Numbered from the stretch's first letter, positions 1-8,916 are shown. The stretch: 47,639 nt of DNA from Bacteroidaceae bacterium (GCA_017455585.1 JAFSZU010000052.1:1-47639); one strand, 5' to 3'. Made by a program: numbers and translations. Notes: generated by a model from the letters alone, not told the origin.

Positions 1-1539
1 CTTCTCGTCGCCCAGGTCGATGGCCGTGGCCACGCGGCGTCCGCTGGGCGTGATGGCGCGGATCCACAAGGTGCGGTCGCTGCTCTGGTTGGCAGTCTTC
101 ACAGCTTCCTCGAAGTCCTCGACGGTGCGCATCTCCTTGTCGTTGACTTGCAGCAGGATCATGCCCTTCTGGATGCCGGCATCCTGCAACTTGCCCTTCT
201 TGATGGCGGTCACTTCCAGACCATAGCGCAGGGCCAGTTCGCGCTTATTCTCGTCGCTGAGCGGTTTCAGCTGTGCACCGAAGAGGTCGATATCCACTTC
301 CTCCATCACCTCCGTGCCGCCTTGTGCATTGCGCAGGGTGGCCGTGTCTGTGTGGCTCTTCTTGCTGCGGATGTAGGTCACTTTCACCTTGTCGCCCGGT
401 CGGCGCTGTGACAGGGCCTCCTGCAGCTCTGCCATCTTGGCCACTTCCTTGCCGTCGATGGCGGTGACCACGTCGCCCTTCTGCAGACCCAGCTCCTCGG
501 CCGTCGTCTTGGGTTCCACCTCTTGGATATAGATGCCCTTGTTGGTGCCCAGGTCAACGTCGTTGCCCTTGTCCTTTTCTGCGTCGATATAATTGGTGAC
601 ATCCGTGCCGCGGACACCCAGCAGGGCGCGCTGCACCACGCCGAACTCCTTCAGGTCGGCCACCACCTTGTTCATGATGGTGGTGGGGATGGCGAAGCCG
701 TAGCCGCTGTAGCTGCCCGTCTGGCTGTAGAGCATGGCATTGATGCCCACGAGCTCGCCGCGCTCGTTGACCAGTGCGCCGCCCGAGTTGCCGGCATTGA
801 TGGCGGCATCGGTCTGGATGAAGCTCTCCACGCCGTTGGCTCCCAGGGAGCGTGCCTTGGCCGAGACGATACCGGCGGTGACAGTGCTGGTGAGGTTGAA
901 CGGGTTGCCCACGGCCAGCACCCACTGGCCGATCTTCAGGTCGTCTGAGTTGCCGATGGTGATGGCGGGCAGGTTCTTGGCCTCCACCTTGACCAGGGCC
1001 AGGTCGGTGGTCTCGTCCAGACCGATGATTCGACCCTTGTACTCGGTGTTGTCATTGAGCTTCACCAGAATCTCGTCGGCACCGCCCACCACGTGGTTGT
1101 TGGTCACGATGTAGCCGTCCTGCGAGATGATGACGCCGCTGCCGGCACCCTGTTGCTTGGGCTGGGTCTCTATCTCCTGCTGGCGGCCCTGTCCGCGTCC
1201 GCGACCGAAGAAGTCTCCGAAGAAGTCCTCAAACGGGTCGCGCACGGTCACCATCTGGCGCTTGGCATTCTTCGTTACCTTAATATATACCACGCTGTTG
1301 ACCGAGCGCTCGGCAGCGCCCGTCAGATCCACCAGTCCGGCCGGAGCGGCGATGGAAGCCGGTGCAGCATTGGGCATCTGCATGGCTGTGGGTTGTGCGC
1401 CGAAGCTGTAGTCGGACTCATAGTCATATCCACTGTGATTCATTGTGCGGCTCACGATGGCTCCCGTGAGCACGCTGCTGCTCAGTACCAGTGCGGCAGC
1501 ACCGAGCCATTTCTTTGTTGTCTGTGTCATAACTTTCAT
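1..1539 (-). CDS. htrA: HtrA/DegP-family periplasmic serine protease (Do type), 3' end outside window
   Basis: Periplasmic ATP-independent protease/chaperone that degrades or refolds misfolded envelope proteins. 513 codons are visible and the frame runs off the left edge, so the C-terminus is missing. The start at 1539 gives an N-terminal hydrophobic segment (residues about 10-30) acting as signal anchor or signal peptide. The trypsin-like domain shows the full catalytic triad: His149 in TNNHV, Asp179 in TTDLAL and Ser252 in GNSGGAL. A Gly/Arg/Gln-rich loop (about 112-130) follows FEDFFGDFFG, the typical LA-loop position. PDZ1 follows at about 300-400, with IYIQEVEP and GLQKGDVVTAIDG, and PDZ2 begins near 430 (GIQKGMILLQVND). 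An in-frame ATG three codons in (1530) is an alternative start. Monocistronic as far as can be seen. The family assignment is secure. Confidence 0.95.
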   Translation of the reverse strand, partial: MKVMTQTTKKWLGAAALVLSSSVLTGAIVSRTMNHSGYDYESDYSFGAQPTAMQMPNAAPASIAAPAGLVDLTGAAERSVNSVVYIKVTKNAKRQMVTVRDPFEDFFGDFFGRGRGQGRQQEIETQPKQQGAGSGVIISQDGYIVTNNHVVGGADEILVKLNDNTEYKGRIIGLDETTDLALVKVEAKNLPAITIGNSDDLKIGQWVLAVGNPFNLTSTVTAGIVSAKARSLGANGVESFIQTDAAINAGNSGGALVNERGELVGINAMLYSQTGSYSGYGFAIPTTIMNKVVADLKEFGVVQRALLGVRGTDVTNYIDAEKDKGNDVDLGTNKGIYIQEVEPKTTAEELGLQKGDVVTAIDGKEVAKMAELQEALSQRRPGDKVKVTYIRSKKSHTDTATLRNAQGGTEVMEEVDIDLFGAQLKPLSDENKRELALRYGLEVTAIKKGKLQDAGIQKGMILLQVNDKEMRTVEDFEEAVKTANQSSDRTLWIRAITPSGRRVATAIDLGDEK

Positions 1540-1540
1540 T

Positions 1541-1680
1541 TGCTATTTAACGATTTAACGATTTACCATTTTTCTGGGTGTTATTGTAATACTTCTGTGT
1601 GTTTCCGTAATATTTCCGTTTGTTCCGCCATATTTCTGCGTGTTTCCGTTGTTACGTTTTCCGTGTATTTCTGTTGTTTC
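1541..1680. repeat. Short tandem repeats in the htrA leader
   Basis: Next to the htrA start are direct repeats of ATTTAACG/ATTTACCA (1544-1568). They are followed by a run of T-rich units built on TTTCCGT/TTTCTGTGTG up to about 1680. The same kind of TTTCCG-rich array recurs at 21520-21570. Between 1720 and 1920 I see no gene, only AT-rich sequence with repeats of AAACATTAAACATGAAAC just ahead of rnpB. Confidence 0.5.
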
Positions 1681-1685
1681 GGACA

Positions 1686-1719
1686 CAAAAGTAGTGCAAA
1701 AGTTTATCACCGCGCCAAA
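1686..1719 (-). promoter_or_regulatory. Probable htrA promoter (Bacteroidetes -33/-7 type)
   Basis: Read on the minus strand, a TACTTTTG -7 box lies at 1693-1686 and a TTTG -33 element at 1719-1716, with a spacer of about 22 bases. This fits the Bacteroidetes sigma-70 pattern TTTG/TAnnTTTG. It would give a leader of roughly 140 nt before the htrA start. Confidence 0.6.
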
Positions 1720-1922
1720 TTGTCACGCTTTTTTTCTATCTTTTAACGCCCCCGGCCCCCGGCTTAACAGCGGTTAAGTTCGTGGACTGACATTTTTACA
1801 TTTGTTGTGCCAAACGGCACTCATGGGGTACTTCGCTGGCAGTAAGTGCTAAAAACGTTAAACTTTTCGGCCTTAAATCCCAAAAACATTAAACATTAAA
1901 CATGAAACATGAAACTTTTCAC

Positions 1923-1930
1923 TACCTTTG
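1923..1930 (+). promoter_or_regulatory. -7 box of the rnpB promoter
   Basis: TACCTTTG matches the Bacteroidetes -7 consensus TAnnTTTG and lies 11 bases before the first base of the RNase P RNA P1 helix, the expected distance to a transcription start. A clear TTTG -33 element is not visible. Confidence 0.65.
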
Positions 1931-1940
1931 CACCGCAAAA

Positions 1941-2370
1941 ACAGTGGGACGGCTTGCCGCTGGCCTCGCCATTCGTGGTGCAGACGAGAGGAAAGTCCGG
2001 GCAACACAGGGCACTCCGCTACCTAACGGGTAGAAGTCCGCGAGGGCTAGCACGTGCAGAAGAAAAGAACCGCCTCTGTCCTCACGGGCAGCGGTAAGGG
2101 TGAGAAGGTGGGGCAAGAGCCCACCAGCCGCATGGCGACATGCGGGCTGTGCACACCGGAGGTTGAAAGTTCGCGTAAACCGGCAAAGCACCGACTGCGC
2201 CCACGTGGGGCGCAAGGGTGGGAGAGGGCTGCCCGTCCGAGCCGGAGGGTAGAACGATAGAGACGGCGCGAGAGCGTCGCCCTAGATAAATGGCAAGCGC
2301 TGCACTCCTTTCTTTTATATCTTTGTACCATAGTCTCCGCAGCACAGAACCCGGCTTACAGTCCCACTGT
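1941..2370 (+). ncRNA. rnpB: RNase P RNA (bacterial type A-like)
   Basis: Catalytic RNA that removes tRNA 5' leaders together with the RnpA protein. The two universally conserved P4 strands are present: GAGGAAAGTCCGGGC at about 1988-2002 and ACAGAACCCGGCTTAC at about 2344-2359. The ends are set by a perfect 10-bp P1 helix, ACAGTGGGAC (1941-1950) pairing with GTCCCACTGT (2361-2370), followed at once by a T run. The length of 430 nt is on the long side for bacterial RNase P RNA. Open frames crossing this segment are shadows. Confidence 0.95.
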
Positions 2371-2380
2371 TTTTTATTTT
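2361..2380 (+). terminator. rnpB 3' end and terminator
   Basis: The right strand of the P1 helix (2361-2370) runs into TTTTTTATTTT, so P1 plus the U tract can serve as an intrinsic terminator and 3' processing boundary. Confidence 0.6.
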
Positions 2381-2397
2381 AAAGTTTATAATGAAGC

Positions 2398-2636
2398 ACC
2401 ACAGATTTCTTCAAGTATGAAGCGTCTCTTCGAGCCGAGCGCACAGATTGAGCAGATTACATGTCCTTTGGCCTCTACATTGTTTTCTGCATTACACAGA
2501 TTTCAGACCGTATTCTGTGTCTGGTGCTGAGTGACACAAGGATGAGATGGTTGTTTGCTCGGAAATCTGTGAAATGAAGGGTGCAATTGAAAGCAGACGT
2601 AAAGGGGGATCCGTGTAATCTGTTAAATCAGTGGTT
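2398..2636. repeat. Composite intergenic element ACCACAGATT...CAGTGGTT with REP-like hairpin
   Basis: This non-coding segment between rnpB and the YihY gene starts with ACCACAGATTTC and ends with the near-inverted CCGTGTAATCTGTTAAATCAGTGGTT. Related end-inverted elements lie at 28625-28791 and 37663-37745. Inside it at 2409-2442 is the REP-like hairpin described separately. No gene is seen in 2371-2672. Confidence 0.65.
2409..2442 (+). repeat. REP-like hairpin, copy 1
   Basis: CTTCAAGTATGAAG forms a CTTCA/TGAAG stem with an AGTA loop. It is followed by CGTCTCTTCGAGCCGAGCGC. The other copies are at 10188-10221 (same strand) and 21448-21483 and 28689-28720 (opposite strand). Confidence 0.7.
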
Positions 2637-2672
2637 CATAATAGATAATAGATAGAAAAGTATTATAAGAAG

Positions 2673-3872
2673 ATGGAGAAACGATCTCTTCTTGACCGTC
2701 TCTGGTTGACAGACCTCAATGAGTTGCGCCGTTGGCCGCGGGTGGCGCTGCACAGTCTGCGGCGTCTGGTGATGGCTGTGGAACTCTTCATCGGCAACAA
2801 TCTCAGCAGCCACGCCGCTGCCCTCACCTATTCCAGCGTGCTGGGTGCCGTGCCCATCCTGGCCATCGTCTTTGCCATCTCGCGCGGCTTCGGCTTTGAG
2901 CGCATCATCTCGGAGAAACTCACCGAGAACGTGCGCTTCACCCCCGAGATGACACAGATGGTCATGGATTTCGTCAATTCCTATCTCGAACGCGCCAAGG
3001 GCGGCATCTTCATCGGTGTGGGACTCATTATGCTGTTCTACACCCTCATCAGCCTCATCTCCAGCATAGAGACCGCCTTCAACACCATCTGGCGCGTGCC
3101 CACATCCCGCAATATCTACCGGCGTGTGGTCGATTACGTCAGCATTTTTGTGCTTCTGCCGCTGGTTATTGTCCTCACGTCGGGTCTCCAGATATTCCTC
3201 ATGGGCATCGGCAATTTCCTTCCGGACTTCACCTTCGTCAGCTACGGCATACAGCTGCTGGTGCAGGCTTCGCCCTACGCGCTGTCCTGCCTCGCGTTCA
3301 TCCTTCTCTACAAGCTCATGCCCAACACCGATGTCCGCTGGTCGGCCACCTTCGTGCCGGGCATTCTCGCGGGGCTGGCCTTCCAGGCCCTGCAGTGGTT
3401 CTACATCCATTCGCAGATATGGCTCTCCACCTACAATGCCGTCTATGGCTCCTTCGCCGCCATCCCCCTCTTCATGCTGTGGATGCAGTTCTCGTGGACC
3501 GTCTGCCTCTTCGGCGGACAACTCAGCTACGCCCACCAGATGGAGGCCGACTTCGCCTTTGAGAAAGCAGCCCCCCACCTCAGCCGCGCCGCCCATGACC
3601 GTGTGGCCCTGCAGATCATGCACCACCTGTGCAACGCCTTTGACCGCGGCCAGGCCATGACCGCCACCCAGCTGGCGGCAGAGGCGCATCTGCCCCTCTC
3701 GCTGGTCAACGGCATCCTCTGTGAACTCACCGCCGACGAGCAGCGCCCACTGGTCAGCGAGGTACTGCGCGGCAAGCGTACCGTCCCCGCCTTCCAGCCA
3801 GCACTCAACACGTCCGTGCTGACAGACGAGGTCATCCTCGACTATCTCTATCACCTGGGCGACGACATCTGA
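2673..3872 (+). CDS. YihY/BrkB-family inner-membrane protein
   Basis: Multi-pass cytoplasmic-membrane protein of the YihY/virulence factor BrkB family (old name RNase BN, a nuclease activity no longer credited to it). 399 residues. The family signature SSHAAALTYSSVLGAVPILAI (about 48-68) is split by the first membrane helix. Further hydrophobic segments lie near 108-130, 150-178, 188-215, 225-245 and 262-285. The region AVYGSFAAIPLFMLWMQFSW (about 252-271) is typical of the family. The C-terminal ~100 residues are soluble with a winged-helix-like appearance (MTATQLAAEAHLPLSLVNGIL), as in many Bacteroidetes members. The start at 2673 precedes the conserved N-terminal helix. It stands alone between rnpB and a terminator at 3963-3999. 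The substrate is unknown. Confidence 0.9.
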   Translation: MEKRSLLDRLWLTDLNELRRWPRVALHSLRRLVMAVELFIGNNLSSHAAALTYSSVLGAVPILAIVFAISRGFGFERIISEKLTENVRFTPEMTQMVMDFVNSYLERAKGGIFIGVGLIMLFYTLISLISSIETAFNTIWRVPTSRNIYRRVVDYVSIFVLLPLVIVLTSGLQIFLMGIGNFLPDFTFVSYGIQLLVQASPYALSCLAFILLYKLMPNTDVRWSATFVPGILAGLAFQALQWFYIHSQIWLSTYNAVYGSFAAIPLFMLWMQFSWTVCLFGGQLSYAHQMEADFAFEKAAPHLSRAAHDRVALQIMHHLCNAFDRGQAMTATQLAAEAHLPLSLVNGILCELTADEQRPLVSEVLRGKRTVPAFQPALNTSVLTDEVILDYLYHLGDDI

Positions 3873-3874
3873 GG

Positions 3875-3930
3875 GTTCAGCGTTCAGCGTTCAGCGTTCA
3901 ACGTTCAGTGTTCAGCGTTCAGCGTTTAGG
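3875..3930. repeat. Heptamer array (GTTCAGC)8
   Basis: Eight tandem copies of GTTCAGC with a few variants (GTTCAAC, GTTCAGT, GTTTAGG) begin two bases after the YihY stop codon. A shorter related array of TTTAGCG lies at about 12713-12736. Like the CAAGTTGA array at 9991, it starts at the end of a gene. Confidence 0.85.
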
Positions 3931-3962
3931 TCGAGCATTGCTCTCATAGAGAAACAATCTGT

Positions 3963-3999
3963 GCAGGAGAACAGGAATATCTGTTCTTCTGCTTTTTTT
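3963..3999 (+). terminator. Rho-independent terminator after the YihY gene
   Basis: GCAGGAGAACAG (3963-3974) pairs with CTGTTCTTCTGC (3981-3992), 11 of 12 positions plus one G-U pair, with a 6-nt loop. It is followed directly by seven T residues. It separates the YihY gene from the polysaccharide locus. Confidence 0.85.
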
Positions 4000-4027
4000 G
4001 CACAATATTACCCGATAACAAGACAAT

Positions 4028-4063
4028 TTTGCAGATTCCTTCGGGCGCAAATCCATTACTTTG
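4028..4063 (+). promoter_or_regulatory. Possible promoter of the polysaccharide-utilisation locus
   Basis: A -7-like TTACTTTG (4056-4063; one mismatch to TAnnTTTG) is preceded by TTTG at 4028-4031, with a spacer of about 24, longer than usual. It lies about 100 bases before the susC start. This is the best candidate in the gap but weak. Confidence 0.35.
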
Positions 4064-4159
4064 TGCCCGGTTTCAAGAGTCTGCGGCTCGTTTGTGGCTC
4101 CCCATGGTATTGATTCGTCACTATTCATCAATCATTTATACTTCAATCAACAACGTGTT

Positions 4160-7100
4160 ATGAAACAAACTCTACTTTGCAGGAAACTATGGCTCGCGTT
4201 GCTGCTGTGGCTGCCCCTCTGTGTGGCAGCACAGGTGGTGAAAGGCACTGTTTCCGATGCTGAAACGGGCGAGACACTGCCTGGTGCCAATGTCCGCACG
4301 CTGGACGGCAGTGCCGCTGCGGTGACCGACATGGACGGCCGCTACACCATCAAGGCTGCGGCCAGAGACCAACTGGTGTTCTCATACGTGGGTTACCAGA
4401 GCAAGACCGTCAGCGTCCCCGCCAACCTTCGTCTGGATGTGGTGCTGGAAAGCAATGACAAGGTGCTGGAAAACGTCGTCGTCATCGGTTACGGCACGCA
4501 GAAGAAGGCCGACCTGACGGGTGCCGTGGCGGTCGTGGATATGGACGAGGCGCGCAAGACCGCTGCCACCAATATCTACGAGATGTTGCAGGGACAGGTG
4601 CCGGGCATCAGCGTGAGCACCACCAGCGAGCCGGGTGCCATGAGCCGCGTGCAGATACGCGGTGTGGGTTCCTTCAACACTGTGGGACCGCTCTACGTGC
4701 TGGACGGCATGATTGTGAACGACGTGAACCACCTGAACCCCAATGAAATCGAGACCATGCAGGTGCTGAAGGATGCCTCGGCAGCGGCCATCTACGGTGC
4801 TCGCGGTGCCAACGGTGTCATCCTCATCACCACCAAGAAAGGCCGCAGCGGCAAGCCCTCCTTGGAGGTCACCGGAACATGGAGCATCGCCGACATGCCC
4901 CGGAAGCTGGACATGATGTCGAGCACCGATTTCATGTACTACAACGAGCAAGCCTATCTGAATGCCAACACAGACTGGCCCGCTGCCACCTGGGCTAAGG
5001 ACCATGAGGGACAGTATATCCCCAATACCGACTGGCAGAAAGCCACCTACCAGCGCGGCTTCACACAGGATTACAACCTGATGTACCGCCAGGGTTCCGA
5101 CAACGTGAACATGGCCGTCGGCGCAGGATACATGAACCAGACGGGTGTCTTCGAGAGTCCAGAGTACAGCCGCTTCACGGCACGTGTGAACACCGATGCC
5201 ACCTACGGCATCCTGAAGTTGGGCGAGAACCTGACCTTCCAGCACACGAAGACCGACGAGACCATCGGCGGCTCCTTCATGGGTGCCATCACCATGCCCA
5301 GCGTCATCCCCGTCTATGACCCTGACGAGCCTGCCAAGCACAAGAACGACCCGGGCTTCGGCTACGGCAGCCAGCAGTTCCCCACCTACACCACCAACCC
5401 CGTGGCCATCCAGCGGTCCGACCGCAACCAGGGCGTGAATGACCGCGTCATCGGCAACTTCTTTGCAGAACTCTCGCTGCCGTTCAACCTCACCTATAAG
5501 TTCAATGTAGGCGTGGATGCATGGTGGGGACGTCATAAGTACATCAACCTGGCCTACACCAAGCGCATGGGGTCCGGCGAGCAGCGCTACGACGACGTGG
5601 TGACAGACAACCGCGACCAGCGCGCCACCATTATCATGGATAACACGCTGACCTTCCAGCGCAGCTTTGGCGAGCACAACGTCACAGTCCTCGCGGGTCA
5701 CACCACAGAGGAGGTGAACTGGCACTGGCTGGAGGCACAGGGCTATAACCAGCAGGTGCCCGGCCTCTATGAAATCAGCCTCGTGGGCGAGCAGAACAAC
5801 ATGGCCGGCAAGCCCGAGCGCCGCCGCCAGACCTCCTACATCGCTCGCGTCGATTACAACTATGCCGGCCGCTATCTGGCACAGTTCAACTTCCGCTCCG
5901 ACGGCAGCTCCAAGTTCGGTCCCGAGAACCGCCGCGGTTACTTCCCCAGCTTCTCTCTGGGGTGGCGCATCTCCGAGGAACCATTCTTCGAGCCCCTGCG
6001 CAGCGTGGTCGATAATCTGAAGATCCGCGGCAGCTGGGGAAAGGTGGGTGACATGCAGTCTCTGGGAAACTACAGTTACATCCCCACGATTGACCACAGC
6101 GGACCCTACGAAGGCTACTTCGCCGTCTTCGGCCCCTCCGGCAACGAGAACATCCACTACGGTGCCACACAGGCCTCGAAGGTCAACGTGAACCTGGGAT
6201 GGGAAACCAAGACCACCACGAACCTCGGTCTGGACTTCAGCCTCCTGAACAACCGTCTCTACGGAACCTTCGAGTGGTTCAACGCCAAGAGCACAGACCT
6301 GCTGCTGAACGTCCCGCAGTCATGGGCAACCGGCATCAGCACACTCTGGACCAACTACGGCGAGATGCGCAACCGCGGTATCGAACTGCAGGTGGGCTGG
6401 CGGGACAAGGCCGGCGACCTCACCTACAACGTCAGTGCCAACCTCTCCACCGTGCGCAACGAGGTGCTGCGCATGGGCGATGCCTACGTCCAGAACGGCT
6501 ACACACGCACCGAGGTGGGACGCTCCATCTCTGACTTCTATCTCCTGAAAGCCGACGGCATCTTCCAGTCCATGGACGAAATCATGGAATACACCACCAT
6601 GGTCAATGGACAACCCCGCGTCATACAGCCCAACGCACAGCCCGGCGACGTCAAGTACATCGACGTGAACCAGGACGGACAGATTGATGACAACGACCGC
6701 GACTGGTGTGGCAGCCCCATGCCCAAGTTCGAGCTGGGGCTCAACGTCAGCCTGGCCTACAAGGGCTTTGACTTCAATATGTTCTGGGCCGGCAAGTTCG
6801 GGGGCAAGATCCTCAACGAGGTGCGCAAGAACACGCTCAACTTCAATGTCGATAACATCCCCGACGACGTGTCGCCCTGGACCTGGGACAACCCTTCCAA
6901 CGAGTACCCGCGCATGTATGCCAACTCCACCGATAACAACAAGGCCAGCGACCGCTTCCTCGAGAACGGCACATTCTTCCGCCTGAAGAACTTGCAGCTG
7001 GGCTATACACTGCCCCAGCAATTAACCAAGAAGGCATATATAGAGAAGGTACGCGCATACGTGAGTGCCACCAACCTAATTACGTTCACCAAGTACAAGG

Positions 7101-7207
7101 GCTATGACCCTGACATCATCTGCACAGACGTCTATTATCAGGGCATCGACTGGGGCCAGTACCCCTCCACGCGGCAGATTAACTTCGGTGTGCAAGTGGA
7201 ATTCTGA
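4160..7207 (+). CDS. susC: SusC/RagA-family TonB-dependent outer-membrane transporter
   Basis: Outer-membrane barrel that imports oligosaccharides with a SusD lipoprotein, driven by TonB. The ATG at 4160 is chosen because it opens a signal peptide (MKQTLLCRKLWLALLLW...CVAAQ); the frame is open further upstream without a signal. Length about 1015 residues, normal for the family. After the signal comes a carboxypeptidase-regulatory-like beta-sandwich (VVKGTVSDAETGETLPGANV). The plug domain follows with the SusC signature VIGYGTQKKADLTGAV (about 108-123), and YVLDGMIVNDVNHLNPNEIE and GARGANGVILITTKKG fall in the plug. The rest is the 22-strand barrel, ending in an aromatic-rich strand and Phe (VQVEF). 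First gene of the PUL; susD follows after 46 bases. Substrate specificity cannot be read from sequence. Confidence 0.96.
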   Translation: MKQTLLCRKLWLALLLWLPLCVAAQVVKGTVSDAETGETLPGANVRTLDGSAAAVTDMDGRYTIKAAARDQLVFSYVGYQSKTVSVPANLRLDVVLESNDKVLENVVVIGYGTQKKADLTGAVAVVDMDEARKTAATNIYEMLQGQVPGISVSTTSEPGAMSRVQIRGVGSFNTVGPLYVLDGMIVNDVNHLNPNEIETMQVLKDASAAAIYGARGANGVILITTKKGRSGKPSLEVTGTWSIADMPRKLDMMSSTDFMYYNEQAYLNANTDWPAATWAKDHEGQYIPNTDWQKATYQRGFTQDYNLMYRQGSDNVNMAVGAGYMNQTGVFESPEYSRFTARVNTDATYGILKLGENLTFQHTKTDETIGGSFMGAITMPSVIPVYDPDEPAKHKNDPGFGYGSQQFPTYTTNPVAIQRSDRNQGVNDRVIGNFFAELSLPFNLTYKFNVGVDAWWGRHKYINLAYTKRMGSGEQRYDDVVTDNRDQRATIIMDNTLTFQRSFGEHNVTVLAGHTTEEVNWHWLEAQGYNQQVPGLYEISLVGEQNNMAGKPERRRQTSYIARVDYNYAGRYLAQFNFRSDGSSKFGPENRRGYFPSFSLGWRISEEPFFEPLRSVVDNLKIRGSWGKVGDMQSLGNYSYIPTIDHSGPYEGYFAVFGPSGNENIHYGATQASKVNVNLGWETKTTTNLGLDFSLLNNRLYGTFEWFNAKSTDLLLNVPQSWATGISTLWTNYGEMRNRGIELQVGWRDKAGDLTYNVSANLSTVRNEVLRMGDAYVQNGYTRTEVGRSISDFYLLKADGIFQSMDEIMEYTTMVNGQPRVIQPNAQPGDVKYIDVNQDGQIDDNDRDWCGSPMPKFELGLNVSLAYKGFDFNMFWAGKFGGKILNEVRKNTLNFNVDNIPDDVSPWTWDNPSNEYPRMYANSTDNNKASDRFLENGTFFRLKNLQLGYTLPQQLTKKAYIEKVRAYVSATNLITFTKYKGYDPDIICTDVYYQGIDWGQYPSTRQINFGVQVEF

Positions 7208-7250
7208 GAATTCATAATTCACAATTCATAATTCACAATTGAATTATATA
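7208..7250. repeat. AT-rich AATTCATAATTCAC repeat between susC and susD
   Basis: Two direct copies of AATTCATAATTCAC end in AATTGAATTAT, so the ends can pair (GAATT / AATTGAATT). A similar, shorter unit lies between susD and the next gene (8873-8902). The function is unknown, possibly intergenic mRNA structure. Confidence 0.6.
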
Positions 7251-7253
7251 GAT

Positions 7254-8873
7254 ATGAAACAGTTCATCAAAAAGATAATGCTGGTCGCTGTCGTGAGCCT
7301 CTCGCTCACTGCTTGCAGCGACGACTGGTTGAGCCTCACCAACCCCTTTGCCGAGACTGCCGACACGTTCTGGGAGACCAGCGAGCAGTTTGACCAAGGC
7401 CTCTCTGCCGCCTACTCCACATGGCGCCGCCCCGGATATTTCAGCCGCTGGTTCCAGGTGCTGATGATCCTGCGCGGCGACGAAGGATGGAGCGAGAGCC
7501 CCAATGCTGAGTTCCAGGCCGATGCCAACTTCATCATGGGAGCATACAACTACGAGTCCAACGAGGGCCTGAACCTCCCCTGGCAGGCTATGTATAACAG
7601 CCTTTACTACGTCAATCAGGTCATTGACAATATGAATGAGAAGGGTTATAGCCTTTTCTCCAAGGAAGAGGCAGATGCCATCCTGGGACAAGGCTACTTT
7701 ATCCGCGGCGTGGCATTCTGGGCCATTGCCGGTGTCTATGGCAAGGGACCCGTGCAGACCAGCTCCACCCAAAACGGCCCCATTGGCACGCAAGAAGACC
7801 TCTATAAACAAGCCTTGGCAGACTTCTCACAGGCCAGCCAGCTCCTGCCAGAGACATGGCCCGCTGCCGAGAAGGGACGTGTCACCAAGGGAGGTGCCCT
7901 CGGCATGATGGCCCGCATGAACATGCAGCTGGCAGGCATCAAGTGCCACCGTCCCTGGGACACGACAGGCCAGAATGCCGAGGAGGCCACTGCCTATTGG
8001 CAGGCCGCCAAGAAGAATATGGAAGACATCTTTGCACTGGGCATCTATAGCCTCATGCCCAACTGGATGGACAATTTCACTGAAGCCAACGAGAACAACG
8101 CCGAGAGTCTCTTCGAGGTCAACTTCAAAGACGGACTCATTAACGGCAAGGAGGTGGGTAATCAGCGTCCCAAATTCCTGGGCCTCTATCTGAGCGACGG
8201 TTCCGGCGCATGGAACGACGGCAGTTCACGCGACTGGCTTCTGGACGAGTTCAACAAGGAACGCGACAAGGACGGCAACGTGGATATGCGCAAGTTCCAC
8301 ACCCTCTTCTACTATGATCCCGCCGAGCCACAGACCGCCACAGCCAACTACTACGGCAAGACCTGGTCTGAATGGTGCGCCACCGAGGGCTTCTCCAACA
8401 ACGAGTTCCCCCACAAGTGCTACTGGAAGAAATACACCAGTGTGGAAACAGACAACAAGACCGAGGACTACTCCAGCGGTGCCAACCTGCGCGTGCTGCG
8501 TCTGGCCGACGTCTATCTGATGTATGCCGAAGTGCTCAACGAACTCAACGGCGACCGCACTACTGCTGTGGAGTATATCAACAAGGTGCGCCGTCGCGTC
8601 AATATGACCGACCTCAACGCCGCTGCCTTCCAGAGCTACGATGCCCTGCTCCAGCAGATCAAGCACGAGCGTCTTGTGGAACTCTGCGGAGAGTGCACCC
8701 GCTGGTTTGACCTCGACCGCTGGGGCGACCTCCACGAACAGGGCAAGGTCAACGAAATTGCAGAGCGTGACGCCGACTTCCTCAACTTCAAAGTGGGCAA
8801 GACACACCTCTGGGTGATTCCCAACCACGAGATCAACCTCTGGCCCGGCCTCACACAGAACGACGGGTATTGA
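7254..8873 (+). CDS. susD: SusD/RagB-family surface glycan-binding lipoprotein
   Basis: Lipid-anchored outer-surface protein that caps the SusC channel and binds the glycan. 539 residues from the ATG at 7254, which gives a lipoprotein signal with the lipobox LTAC (Cys21) followed by SDDW; an in-frame ATG at 7239 is less likely. SusD-type TPR-like helices are visible: a conserved N-terminal region with QFDQGLSAAYSTWR, the QGYFIRGVAFWAIAGVYGKGPV motif near 145-165 (R-A-x-x-Y-x-x-L type helix), and the C-terminal RxDLDRWGD / VELCGECTRWFDLDRWGD and WVIPNHEINLWPGLTQNDGY, the standard SusD ending. Second gene of the PUL, immediately downstream of its SusC partner. Confidence 0.96.
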   Translation: MKQFIKKIMLVAVVSLSLTACSDDWLSLTNPFAETADTFWETSEQFDQGLSAAYSTWRRPGYFSRWFQVLMILRGDEGWSESPNAEFQADANFIMGAYNYESNEGLNLPWQAMYNSLYYVNQVIDNMNEKGYSLFSKEEADAILGQGYFIRGVAFWAIAGVYGKGPVQTSSTQNGPIGTQEDLYKQALADFSQASQLLPETWPAAEKGRVTKGGALGMMARMNMQLAGIKCHRPWDTTGQNAEEATAYWQAAKKNMEDIFALGIYSLMPNWMDNFTEANENNAESLFEVNFKDGLINGKEVGNQRPKFLGLYLSDGSGAWNDGSSRDWLLDEFNKERDKDGNVDMRKFHTLFYYDPAEPQTATANYYGKTWSEWCATEGFSNNEFPHKCYWKKYTSVETDNKTEDYSSGANLRVLRLADVYLMYAEVLNELNGDRTTAVEYINKVRRRVNMTDLNAAAFQSYDALLQQIKHERLVELCGECTRWFDLDRWGDLHEQGKVNEIAERDADFLNFKVGKTHLWVIPNHEINLWPGLTQNDGY

Positions 8874-8916
8874 TCAATTCATAATTGATAGTTCACAATT
8901 CATAATGATAGTTCCT

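Noticed and set aside
2325..2333. A TATCTTTG promoter-like box inside rnpB
   Set aside because: It is part of the folded RNA and no gene start follows at a suitable distance; probably chance.
1909..2345. Several open frames on both strands between 1909 and 2345
   Set aside because: They lie within the RNase P RNA gene, whose P4 strands and closing helix are clear.
2628..3854. Long minus-strand open frame opposite the YihY gene (and similar ones opposite susC, argD and the alpha/alpha-barrel gene)
   Set aside because: High-GC shadow frames. They lack domains and have the low-complexity look of antisense translation, while the plus frames are clear family members.
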